A stretch of DNA of 64,000 bases from Cenococcum geophilum 1.58 (taxonomy: Eukaryota; Ascomycota; Dothideomycetes; Gloniales; Gloniaceae). This document shows positions 23,930-34,168 of the stretch, piece after piece. The stretch spans positions 1,355,785-1,419,784 of the forward strand of contig KV748186.1 in the NCBI GenBank assembly GCA_001692895.1, given 5' to 3'. The first letter of the stretch is position 1, and every line of letters begins with the position of its first letter. The position numbers and the translations under genes were made by a program. Below the pieces are notes generated by a model that was given only the letters and a program-made list of their open reading frames with translations, did no database searches and was not told where the DNA came from.

Positions 23930-24720
23930 TAAGCTATTTGCGTAATTCCTACATTCTACTAATGAAGGCGAAGCGGTAAAAGCCTGTGAAAAAGTGGTAG
24001 ATAAAATTCTAGAGGCCTTACCTACCGACCGCAGAGAGGCGCTTAGCTTAAATAAAACCCTAACGGTCTCAGGCCCCTAGAACACCCTAGCAATCCCAAA
24101 AGCCGCGAAAGCCACAAAAGCCCCGAAAGCCGCGAAAGCCCTAAAAGCCGCGAAAGCCCTAGAGGCCTTAACGACCCCTATAGATCTAGAGACTAGGAAA
24201 GCTATAGTTGAATTCATTTTATTATTCCGGATTCTCGAAAGATAAGGAACCCTACCTCCTAATAGAAGCCTAGACCCACTTCACAGAGGAAGCCCTAAAA
24301 AACGCTAGAATTTATTGCCGGCAGCTATAGAGTGACTAGTTACAGTTTACACGAAAATTTAGTCTTTAGATAATTATAAATTAGAATAGTTCCTTAAGCT
24401 TTATAATCCGGCTAAGGGCGGATTACTTAAAGCTCTCTAGGAACTATATATTAAACCAGCAGGAGCTAATAACTAGGTAATAATTTGTAACCTGGTTAAT
24501 GTCCTTAACGTAGGCAAAAATGCAGTTGGTTATAGGTTGATGAAGTCTGTTTTGTCTGAGACGCTAGATAATAAGGTAGAGCGATTAAAGAAAGAAGGTT
24601 ATAAGCCTAAAAAGGGCCAATAATTTAGAGCTTTGGTATAGGAGATAGCCTATCTATTAGGAGGAGAGCGCCTTAAACTAAATAATATTGCTGGCTAAAA
24701 ATAGAGTTGTTTTAAACCTG
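23930..24720 (+). pseudogene. Relic with Lys-Ala-rich linker, family unknown
   Basis: The plus strand reads HSTNEGEAVKACEKVVDKIL, LPTDRREALSLNKTLTVSGP, then a low-complexity run of KAAKA/KAPKA repeats at about 24095-24165 (a 12-15 bp AAAGCC(G/C)CG minisatellite in frame). ALTTPIDLETRKAIVEFI follows. A second readable block at 24490-24690 gives NLVNVLNVGKNAVGYRL and ETLDNKVERLKKEGYKPKKG. Stops are TAA/TAG. The acidic/basic mix and the Ala-Lys hinge suggest a multi-domain fungal protein; I cannot name it. Confidence 0.45.
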
Positions 24721-24820
24721 GAGTACTTATTAGTCTCTACAACCTAGATTCCAGTATAATATTAGTTTTTAATTACCTCTATTAAATTAATAACTAACCT
24801 ATAATAGTATTGAAAGGCAT

Positions 24821-25674
24821 ATGGCACCTAAAGAATTCGATATATTAATTGCTTAGATGGAAACACAACTATAGTGCCAGAAATGGACGGAATTGTCTCC
24901 TTTGGCGAGGAACCTAAAGGATGCATATCTCTATCGTGCTAATACTAACTCTATAAGTCAGCCCGAAGCCAGCAGCGCTATCCAAAGCCCTAGGGGTATA
25001 AAAAGATTGGCTACTACTAAGTAGTTTAATACTAAACGTGCTAGGCGTAAGTTATTTAAAATAAGTAGTCCGCAAGCCGTCCCTAACGGGAGTTCCAATT
25101 AAATATTTCTAACGTCTTTAAGGGACTAATATAGCATAGCCAATCTTTATTTGGACCCTCCTAAAATGCTATTACCTTTTAGATCTACCTTAATCCCTAA
25201 AATCTACTCGTACCCTTTAGAAATTCCTCTTAACCTAAGCCATTACTTGACCCCTAGGATGTCCTTCTCTTTTAAACCTACCTTAATTTCTTCTAATGCA
25301 AACCTAGACTATTACTTAAATTCCGAAGTACCTCCCCCTTTTAAACCTCTATTAATTCCTAAAATCTATTTAGATCCTCTATTAATTCCTCTTAATTTAA
25401 ATTCTAATCTCCAGCTAATTACTCCACCAGCTACTACAGTAATAAATAACTAGCTTAATTTATACCCTACATTTCTATATACAGCAAGCCTCAACCTAAA
25501 CTAGAATTCGCAATATGGTACTCCCTGTATATTTTAATATCATTTCTACTCTGCTTCCGAGGAACCTACGGCCTTAGACGGCTTCTATAAGGCTGCGGCC
25601 TTAGACGGCTCCTATAAGGCTACGGCCTTAAATAGCTCCTATAAAGCTGCGGCCGTATAGACCTATAGAGATAT
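24821..25674 (+). pseudogene. Pro-rich protein relic with 9-residue repeats
   Basis: From ATG at 24821 one unbroken frame register runs about 285 codons to 25674. Stops are only TAA/TAG, and the stretch 25151-25453 has none. It reads MAPKEFDILIA, ELSPLARNLKDAYLYRANTN, a basic KRARRKLFKISSPQAVPNGS, then Pro/Leu/Ile-rich repeats (PPPFKPLLIPKIYLDP echoing PFRSTLIPKIYSYP). It ends with about four 9-residue repeats of the type AALDGSYKA, from a 27-bp tandem repeat at 25569-25660 in the same frame. The family is unknown. Agreement of frame between the ATG, the long open part and the repeat supports one gene. Confidence 0.55.
25569..25660. repeat. 27-bp tandem repeat, GGCTGCGGCCTTAGACGGCT
   Basis: About 3.4 units of a 27-bp sequence whose core is GCGGCCTTAGACGGCTCCTA. 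It is in frame with the relic at 24821 and adds Ala-Leu-Asp-Gly-Ser-Tyr-Lys-Ala blocks. Its high GC stands out from the AT-rich surroundings. Confidence 0.85.
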
Positions 25675-26557
25675 ATAAGTATGTTCACCCCCCTTCCCTA
25701 TAAAGTGTTAAGGCGTATTATTAAGTGCGCCTATTATATTGCCGCTCTGAAGTTTAGGGTATTTATATTTTGTGGAAATCTTAAACCCCGGCAAACCGTT
25801 ATCTAAACTTAGCGGGCTAAGTACTAATATTACTATAGCCTTTACCGTGCTATCCCCGGGGTTCGCCCAGATTTCCTTATTTATATTGTTGTAATATACT
25901 AGATATTGTTTTTTAACGGAGACTATATCTTTAGTAGTGTAGAGAATTTTAGTAGCGTGCTGCCTAGCGACTTTCTAAATATTTTTTATTAGTATACTGC
26001 TGATCTATCTAGCGTTGGAAATACCTTAACGTATAGTGAAATATAAGGTGACGTTGCTTCACTATTAGGTATTTTATAGAAGGGGAAGTCCTCCTTTTAG
26101 GAGGATAAGGATTGGCTCTGTGCTGATAAAAAGGCGCGCAAGTAATCTAAATATCTGCTATCCATATTAGAAGCTATCTATAGTGCGGATATAATAAGTC
26201 TAAGAAAGATGTAAGTAATAAACACATTAGTGAATAGATATAAAGACCCTTTAAAGGGGCTGATTTTTCTTTAGCGGGGCTAATTTTTAGTAGGGCTGAT
26301 TTCCGGTTAGGCAGGGTCTATATAATACCGCCTATTCCTAAGAACCGTTATCGCACTAATACGCGCCTAAGTATTAACGCGCCTTACGAAAGAGGTGCGG
26401 GCGACTTATAGAAATTGTCTTAATATTTATAGGTAAAGAGAATGTGCTATAGGGCGTATATAAATATGTATCCTCTAGTCCTATATAAAGAGGCCACTAG
26501 ACCTTTACTCCCGTCGTTATCCTTACCTAGCACTTTTACCTTAAGAATAAGATTGTA
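25675..26557. other. No gene recognised
   Basis: AT-rich sequence with a few GGGGCTGATTTT-type short repeats near 26240-26300. It may include the promoter of the relic starting at 26558, but I see no definite site. Confidence 0.35.
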
Positions 26558-28015
26558 ATGAAACTGCCGGAAATTATAAAGGATAATTTAATTCTCAAAC
26601 TAGATTGTCCTCCCGTTTCTCCTTAAGATTTCCTATAGGGCTTTAATAAACCTAGTATAGATTATGACGGTATTAAGGTAAAAGATATTATATACCCTTT
26701 AGTTATATTAGTCTAATAGTTCTATAGGTTAAAGATATTTTTACCCTCTGCTATATACGGCAGTGTTAGCAATATAGCCCACACCTATATTATGGCGAAC
26801 GTGTTTTTTTAGGGATATTTAATTCTAATGGTTTAGTGGTTAAACATATGGTATTCTCGGGTGATCTCGTACATATAAAAGGCGGGCTAGAAATGATTAA
26901 ATAGGTAGAACGTAAGGTAGAGAATGGGAATGATTGGCTTTAGATAAAAAATGCTCTATCTTCTTAAAAATTCTTTAAATAGGTCTCCTTTAACGACCAA
27001 CTTAAGCGGGTTAAGGTAAATATTATAAATAATATGGCTTTTTATAAGTTAACAGTTTTATAGGTCTTAGATATAATTAGTTTCCGCCCTACTTTAAGCG
27101 CTTCCCCCCTATATAGGAGACGGTTTACCCTACTTGGGATTTTTCTTTTAAATGGGTCGCAGAAGCTAGGCAAAGTGCTATTAGATATAGTTAAAAAGAT
27201 AGAAAATAGAAAGGAAGCCATGGAATAGGTAAAGCGTGAGCTGCAGCGTTATAAGGACGAAGACTTAGCCGGGCAGATATTGTTTTTAAGTTTTACTTAG
27301 CTAATGCAAGAGCTACCTTTATAAGGAGGATCTCAAAACATAGAATCTAATATTACTAAACAAAGTTAGTTATATAAGCGGGTTTCTAACGATAGTTCTA
27401 GAAGAGTCCTCTATACGCGTTTCCTGCTTATATAAGCAGACATCCTTTGTTCCGTTTTTAGTCGGTCTCCATAGTAGATACTTCGGTTTCTATACCGATA
27501 TAGGCCTATATTAAGGCCTATATTCGTTATAGTTAGATTCTAGATTTACATTCATTCCTTCCAATATTATTTAGTTTATTAGGTTATGAGCCTGGGTTGC
27601 TACTAAGCGCCACAGTTTAGCTGTTTTTAAAAAGTTTAGAAGATTAACACCTTACCACGGGTTGCATTAAGTCATATCTTACTATTCTGCATTATTTAAC
27701 GCCTTACTATAGGCCGCATTAAAGGTTACTACACCTACGTGCTAAAGCCATTTTTTTATCGAATTTATTTATTTATATATCGCTATGGGTAAAGACTATC
27801 TAGGCATTTAACGCCTTAAGAATAACGGTCCAAATTAGCACTAATATTAGACGTAGCTCTGCGCGTACCTACCTTATTAATATGAAATTTAGAGTTAACC
27901 CGCACCCTAGTTACCCATAAAAACGCTAGAGACTTTAATACCTTAACTTTAATTCTTTGTGGAGGACCAAGCGGGTTATAGGGCGGCTAACTTATCGCTG
28001 CCAAGCATACAAAGG
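26558..28015 (+). pseudogene. Unrecognised gene relic
   Basis: Begins at ATG 26558 with MKLPEIIKDNLILKLDCPPV, then GFNKPSIDYDGIKVKDIIYP and FLPSAIYGSVSNIAHTYIMA, in one frame with TAA/TAG stops. Readability drops after about 26800 and returns near 27700-28000 with KALETLIPQLQFF-like text and a tail, YRAANLSLPSI. That tail is also found at the start of the duplicated segment at 12893. It is convergent with the minus relic ending at 28198. Family unknown; whether the first and last parts belong to one gene is inference. Confidence 0.35.
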
Positions 28016-28590
28016 TAAAGGACTTATAAGCTTAACTTTAATTTAATGTACATACAAACAACAACGAGATACTCTTAATATAGAAGCAACTAGATAGAAA
28101 AATAATACCGAGCTAAGAAAATCCTAATTGGCGCCTTAATTCTTAACGCCAGAAAATAAGAACGTAATTGCGAAAATCTTTTCTTATAAGAAATTTCTTA
28201 TTTCTTTAGCTTCTTGGAGGCTCCATCTACGGTATAATCCACCTTTTTTTTACGTGTCCCTCTCCTTAATAGATCTTCTAAATGATTATCTGGCGCCTCT
28301 TCTGGTTGGTCTCTTTGCTTATATAGTTTACCCCTCCAAGCTATCTCTATTATAACATCTTTAAGCGGTTTATATATCCTAGCATAATAACGGAGGTGAC
28401 GCGGGTTCTTAGTATAGTATAATACGAGTTTCTTATGCGGTATACCCGTGGGTAAAACCTAGGTAGGATACCAGCATATTACTGCGATAGGACCATATGT
28501 AGATATAACTAATCTATATTTAGGGTTTCGGAGACGCTTTAAGTCCTCTATTATATAGCAAGTTGGCAACTATAACAAGAGATACTATAC
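27957..28590. repeat. Dispersed duplication, copy 2
   Basis: Second copy of the segment at 12893-13560, same orientation, diverged mostly by transitions. Fewer C to T changes are present than in copy 1 (for example GCGGGTTATAGGGCGGC retained here), so this copy is the less mutated. Confidence 0.8.
28198..28590 (-). pseudogene. Unrecognised gene relic, duplicated (copy 2)
   Basis: The minus strand reads DLKRLRNPKYRLVISTYGPI, ALPTGIPHKKLVLYYTKNPR-like text, IYKPLKDVIIEIAWRGKLYK and a basic tail ending KKLKK then TAA at 28198-28200. Only one stop lies inside about 125 codons, so it is much better preserved than copy 1. The upstream part seen in copy 1 is missing: homology stops near 28590, where a tandem-repeat block begins. 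The family is not recognised. Confidence 0.5.
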
Positions 28591-28599
28591 GGGCGTCTA

Positions 28600-28870
28600 A
28601 TTAATTGTATAGGCGTTTAGTTAATTAATCGTATAAACGTTCGTACGGGCGATTGTATAGACGTTTATAGAGCCGTTCGTAGAGCCGTTCGTAGAGCCGT
28701 TCATAGAGATAGTTGTACGGCGATTAACCGTATAGGCGGTTATACGGCCAATTGCAGAACCTTCCTAGTATATTAGTGCTGCGTATTAGTAGAGCTTTAG
28801 AGCTCCGTATAGGGCTTTAAGTAAAGCTTTAAGCGGGGCTTCGAGCGGAGCTTTAAAGGGGAGACCCCCT
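28600..28870. repeat. Tandem-repeat block with GAGCTT and AGAGCCGTTCGT units
   Basis: First AGAGCCGTTCGT in 12-bp steps (28672-28710), then a unique stretch with CCTTCCTAGTATATTAGTGC at about 28765. Then comes a degenerate GAGCTTTAAGC/GGGCTTCGAGC array. The stretch before the array is nearly the same as 48465-48520, where the same kind of array follows. Confidence 0.8.
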
Positions 28871-30139
28871 TAGACCCCTGCGCACAGCGTGCTCCATTTA
28901 CTGCATAGCCAGTTAAATAGAATGAAGGCAAATTACGTAAAGTAAAGGTAAGTAATTGCCTATATTATAAGCAAGCAGGTCCCTAAAATCTCAAAGCTTT
29001 GTAAGATTATCGGCATTCTATATATTCCACCCAATGTTCGCTAGGCTACGATTTCCATACGCGATACAATTATTAAAATATCTTTAGCCGTACCGGGCTA
29101 CCGTGGTAGCACATTAGCTATAACGGCACTTAATTACAATAGAGAAGCGATAATATCTAATTGCCTTTCCGGCGATATACAGTTTATAAAAGGTGGAAAG
29201 AAAGCTTTAGAGCAATTAAATAAAGAGGTTAAGAAACTTAATAAAGCTAACTGGGCTACTAGGCCCTCCCTTATAGTTTAATTAGTGTTCTAGGCTCTGC
29301 TAATGCTTGCGGCAGCTATAGTACTTCCATAGAGGAAATGATTTGAGTTTATATAGAGGAACCACGCTGCTTAAATTGCTTGATTTCGTTTAGAGAATAT
29401 AAGATCTTATACGGCTTATATAATGGTCTAGCGATTTACTATTATTCTATAACTAAGCCCAAAGCCCTTCCCGCCTTGTGCCTTTACGTTCGCCTATACT
29501 TACAACCCCTACTAAAATTAAACCCCCCTCTCTACGCTCTCTTCTCCTAGCCTTGCCAAAATACCTAGTGTAAATATACTTCTTTTGTAATAAAGATAGA
29601 AAGGCTACATGGAAGTAGTCTTTTAAAACCCGATGCTTAATTTTGTAAACTGTATAAGCATAGCTAATCTTGCGAGCTGGGTGATCGTATAGGTTATATT
29701 AGCACATAGTTAAGGAAAAAGTGGAATAGTGTAATTGGCGGGCCGGTACGCAGGAATATAATACTATTTAACTTTACTTAATATGGCTTGGAGGAGTGTA
29801 GAGCCTTAACCTAAGCTATAGGAACACGTCCTCTAACTAAGCCTCTATTATATAACCACTAACTGCTTCTAGGCGCTGCGGCCGTATACCCCACTACTTA
29901 CCCTTCCTGGAACTTTAGAAGTTACACTAGTCCTTAGTTAAGCAACTAACGTTTAAAGCTCTAACTAACTAGCTAAATTTATTACAGATTAAACAAAGCT
30001 AATAATGACTTCTTAATGTATATATAGAGGCTCTAGAGCCACGTTTAATAAAGCAGAGTTCTTATTCTTAATCGTCCTATTTAACACCAAATCACTCCCT
30101 TAAACATTGCTTAAGACGTAGTTAAAACTAGAGAAACAT
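28871..30139. other. Possible relic at 28.95-29.28 kb, otherwise empty
   Basis: On the plus strand 28950-29285 reads IIGILYIPPNVR, AVPGYRGSTLAITALNYNRE and FIKGGKKALEQLNKEVKKLN with few stops, so a gene relic of about 110 codons is likely, but the family is unknown. 29290-30139 shows nothing readable. Confidence 0.35.
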
Positions 30140-31141
30140 ACTATCCAAGAGTGTTCCGTTCGGCTTAGCGCGGCTTATAGATAGCGAGAGATATAGCGAC
30201 TTAAAACTTATATGCCAGGGGCTGGAGTTTAAAGTCTATAAAGTGATTATATGCACCCAATCTTCTGTACTTGTAGCTGCCTATAATAGAGGCTTTTAGG
30301 TAAAAGCTAATTAAACGTCTAGTGGAATTAACCCTAACTAACTAACTAACGGGTAGGAGGCGGCGACTAATATTATAAATATCAACGAGTTCAATTCCGG
30401 CACCGTTAAAAGGATAATCCAATTTATATATAAGAGGGACTATAAGAATGGCAAGGAGAAATAAGGATCTAATATTAATGACGCTAATACCTTATCGCCA
30501 TCTAAACTAGATAATAGCGGTGGCGATAATAAAGACACAACAATACGGCCGACGACGGCCTATATTATACTTCATCACGTTTATGTTAATATAATTGCCG
30601 ATTACTATAATATACCATAGCTAAAAGAGCTTGCGAATACAAAAATCCAACACATTCTAGGAACCAGCTGGTCCGTAGGTAGGTTTCCTAATATTATTAA
30701 GGATGTCTTTAGCCTAATAGGCGACTTAGTATTGTATAATATAATTACCTTAACAGCGGCCGAGTATATTAAAGAGTTTGTTAAACTTAAGGACTTTGTA
30801 GAGCTGGACGTTATAAGCGATTTCGCCATCGGTATTGTACGGATAGCGATTACCGCATCTAAGGACATAGAGGAAAATTTTATACTAAAACTTTAAGCTA
30901 TCTAATCTCGGCTATGATAAATAGAATCACTGCTTTAATCCGCCGAGGCGAGGTATGCCGCGGCTGAGCGTAAAAGCGAAAACATTAATAACTGTTTTAA
31001 TACCCTCTGCACGACTAGGACCTGTTATAATATCGGTTGCAGAGCTGAGTTTATATATTATATTAAGGACAGCAGTTATCTATCTGACCCTAATTACCCT
31101 TATATACTTCGTTGTAAAAGGTGCGAGCGTTATATATAAGT
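30140..31141 (+). pseudogene. BTB/POZ domain protein relic
   Basis: A dead fungal BTB/POZ gene. Such proteins often act as adaptors for protein-protein contacts, for example in ubiquitin ligases. The BTB fold is readable: LARLIDSERYSDLKLICQGL, EFKVYKVIICTQSSVLVAA, then across an intron INEFNSGTVKRIIQFIYKRD (the family has INEFDPGTVERMIQFLYTGD). This is followed by HVYVNIIADYYNIP-LKELA, the usual BTB C-terminal helices, and DFVELDVISDFAIGIVR. The tail has paired cysteines in CRAEFIYYIKD and ILRCKRCERY, the small Cys-rich end common in this subfamily. Damage is light: a handful of RIP-type stops. Confidence 0.85.
30300..30356 (+). other. Fossil intron in BTB relic
   Basis: GTAAAA at 30300, tandem CTAAC branch-like sites at 30334-30350 and GGGTAG ending at 30356 enclose 57 bp. 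Splicing would join a Gly-Phe-Gln codon set (the Gln now TAG) to EAATNIININEF, which matches the family pattern EAQTSVVNINEF. The frame is kept. Confidence 0.75.
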
Positions 31142-31307
31142 AAAGATACATAGCTTAGGAGATCAGCTTAGGTAGGAAGTTATTATATAATACTTCTCTT
31201 TCTTTCTCCGTTTGGGTTGATCTAAGAAATTCGAATGTATATCTCGTCTATAGTCGGTCTGTTAGATATTATATAGCAACTATATTATCCATCTCCTATT
31301 AGCCTCC

Positions 31308-31405
31308 CCTCCCCTTACCTTACCCCTCACCCCACCCTTTATCTCATCCTTTACCTCACCCTCACCCTTACCCTCACCCTCACCCTTACCCTCACCTATT
31401 ACCCC
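31308..31405. repeat. CCCTCA/CCCTTA hexamer microsatellite
   Basis: About 15 hexamer-like units of CCCTCA and CCCTTA, all with the C-rich strand on plus. It resembles a degenerate telomere repeat (CCCTAA) but no exact CCCTAA run is present. Confidence 0.85.
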
Positions 31406-31570
31406 TTACTCCCCTAAACGAATTACAAAATCCTAGTTATTATATCTATTCTATTAAATACTGGAATAGGATTAGATGATAATAGACTAAAATAAAATAA
31501 AAAGTGGTAAAGAATAATAAGATAAGCGCGTAATAACTAGGAAAAGGTCCTATATGTACTAAGTACATAG
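31406..31570. other. No gene recognised
   Basis: Short AT-rich spacer between the hexamer repeat and the 3' end of the DUF3435 relic. A small inverted pair around TACTAAGTACATAG is present near 31557-31570. Confidence 0.4.
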
Positions 31571-34168
31571 TTCTAAAGATGTATTTTATGCTTAAGGGTT
31601 ACTTCGCAAATATTGCACTTAATCTTACCCTGCTATAGGAGTTTAGAGAGATGTGTTTATTGGAAATGCTTTATAAGAGCAGCTAGAGTGTGGAACTTGT
31701 ATATGCGCTTGCTGATTGCGAGATTTTTATTCCCAAGGCAGATAAAGCATATTTTTGGTCTTTTCTCCTTATATAAGGATAACTTTGCCCTCTCTAGCGC
31801 TTTAGCAGCTTCTGAAATCTTAGCATCTTCTTTAATCTTGACTTTGCTAAGGGCGATATCTGTCCTAAACTATCTCTGGTAATAATTCCGCCGATATACT
31901 CTGCCTTCCTCGATATTATAGTAATCTATAACCGCATTAATGGTATTATTGCGTCTACGTATTTTATCTTTTAGTAACATGCTAGGAAGCGTTATAATCG
32001 CTTAGATAAGGCGTTTGTGTTTAACCGATCTATTATCGCTAAATTCTAAGGTTGCTTTAATATCCTCGCTAAATTTATCTCTAGAAAGTTACCGCTTAAT
32101 ATTAATTATAGCTTATTCGTTGTCCTAATTCTTCTTAATATTTTCTAATAGCGTATTTCTCTGACGTTGCCTTTCATTTGTAATTTCTTGGCTAAGTTTT
32201 TGGTATTCTATACTTCCTGCGGTTTTGCGCTTAAGGCTAAGCTTTAGCTTATTTTAAATTTTAATTAAGGTACGAATGCGTAGGTTCTCGTTTACCAATA
32301 AGGATTATTCTGTTATTAGGTGCTGTGGCCGCCGCGGGTTAATTAATTGGCTTATTCGGTATACCGCTTTCATTAACTTTTCTTAAGGCTCTAAGCCTTA
32401 AATAATTACCTATGTATCTACGCCAACACGCCGCGGAAGGTAGTACTTTAGGAATATTCGAGCGTTAGCGTGCTGCATTATTAGGTTCCGGAGGGCGTTA
32501 CTTATATTACCTAGGTAGTATAGGCGTTAGAAAGGTTTTAGTAGAACTAGCTTTATATAATAGAACTCACCATTCTTATTAAATGCCTTACCTGCGCCGT
32601 AACGGAGACTATATAGGCGCGTAACCTGCTAAAATCCCGTGATTGCGCCAAGGTCCTTAATCTAGGGCAAAAGAGTTAAGTATAGTAAAGGCTGGTTAAG
32701 TGAGACCTTGTAGCCGTAGGGGTTTTTAATTGATTACCGAAATATGGGGATATTATCTAGGTCTAAACGGAGTGGTAGCGGCAACTTATTACGCCTAGGC
32801 TTAATATATAGCTTGCTAAGCTGCTCTACGGACGTTAGATTAGGGGGTGTAAAAGCTTAGTTAGTAAAGAGAAGGCCTAGGAGAAAGACGTAAGGGCTAA
32901 AAATAAGTAAAGGGTCGAAGATAATCTTAGGAATTAGGAAAGTATTACTAGTTCTCTATAAGCGTAAGGTAAGAGAAATAGGGTAGAAAGAGAACGTACG
33001 CTTCTTTTATGCTAAGATATTCCTTAGTGAATTTAAATATAAACTTAAGCACGATCTTATAAGGCCCGCCTTCTAGGTCGCGAATAAGTGTGACCTTTAT
33101 ATGTCGGTAGCATAGATTAAGAAGAGCTTTAGGTCGGCTTGTAGTGCAAAAGCCTAGCTATAGTAAGAAATGGACTTGTATCTGATATCGTCTAACTATA
33201 TATCTCTTCCTTATTATAACTAAGTTAGTCTTAAGAACTAGGGCGAGATCCTCCACGTCTATAATAGTCTTTTCTCGCTTTTTCTTGCTTAAGCTATATT
33301 TCTTGGCCAGTTTCCAAAGTACCTAAGAAAGATATCTTAGCTCCACCTTACCTTACTAGGTTAAAGGGTTAACTGGGAACGTAATTACCTTATATATCTA
33401 GCGGTTTAGTTTGCCAGGAATTTTCCTACTAGTCGCTTTCTCGTATATAAGGCGATAGTACTTCTAGTATAAGCTAAGCGAGCTAGAAGCCTTCGTCCCG
33501 CGCCATTTCCTACCCCCTTTCCCTCGTTTTTAGTTTAGAAACCAGTTAAAGAAGCTATAAAGGAGCCGAAGCGAGAGGACACGGTATATTTTCTTGGGGT
33601 CTTTCCTTATATAGGTGCAGTATCTAGAAATTGTTAGCTCTCCGCCAAGTTAGGCCTAAGAGGAAGCCGCTAAATAGGTTATTACTTACTAATACTAGTG
33701 CTCTTTAATGCGGTTAAGGAGATTCTTACTACCATCGGCATAGTCCTGCGTTGTGAAATCGGATTCCTTAAACTCTTCTAACTATTTAAGGTAGTATTTT
33801 GGTGGATGGTCTTAATCCTTATAAAGCTATACTTAAGCGGGCGCTTTATAAGCATCGTTAGATCTAGCAATATTACCAGCGTTAGATCTAGTAATGCTAT
33901 TAGTGTTAGATCCAGTAATGCTATCAGCGTCACAGTTAATGCCACTGTCGGCGTCATAGTTGGCGTCGCAGTCGGCGTCACTATCGGCATCACTATCGGC
34001 GTTACTATCGGCATTACTGTCGGCGTTACTATCGGCATCACTGTTAGTATTACTGTTAAAGACGGTCGGTTCTGTCCCGTAGCTGTCACCATCGCTGTCC
34101 GTGTCCATATACTCATTATTAGTGACACTAGACAACGAGCTGTAATCCAATAATCGAGCGCGCCGCAT
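31570..34168 (-). pseudogene. DUF3435 (captain-like) tyrosine recombinase relic
   Basis: A full-length-looking but broken DUF3435 gene, the family that includes the tyrosine recombinases ('captains') that move Starship elements. ATG is at 34168. The N-terminus is MRRARLLDYSSLSS followed by an Asp/Ala/Asn/Ser repeat. Then come DFTTQDYADGSKNLL-like text, YSFFNWFLN-KRGKGGRKWRG, IVEDLALVLKTNLV-like VEDLALVLKTNL, YQIQVHFLL-LGF, RPKALLNLCYRHIKVTLIRD and LEGGPYKIVLKFIFKFTKEY, all matching the family consensus I know. The C-terminus has two C2H2-like fingers: CFICLGN...FHTLAALIKHFQ and CNICEVTLKHKIHL. Stops are mostly TAA/TAG. The region expected to carry the catalytic Arg and Tyr (about 31.9-32.5 kb) is badly degraded. 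It is not a viral element. Confidence 0.85.
33880..34070. repeat. 12/15-bp coding minisatellite in DUF3435 N-terminus
   Basis: GTCGGCGTTACTATCGGCAT-type units in 12-bp steps. On the coding (minus) strand they give NADSNADSDADSDAD, a strongly acidic tract of about 60 residues. The same stretch looks open in three frames on both strands only because the repeat has a period divisible by three and lacks stop words. Confidence 0.85.

Noticed and set aside
31308-31405. True interstitial telomere
   Set aside because: No run of exact CCCTAA/TTAGGG; units are CCCTCA and CCCTTA.
33778-34153. Three overlapping long ORFs on both strands
   Set aside because: Only the minus frame starting at 34168 continues into DUF3435; the others are shadows of a repeat whose period is a multiple of three.
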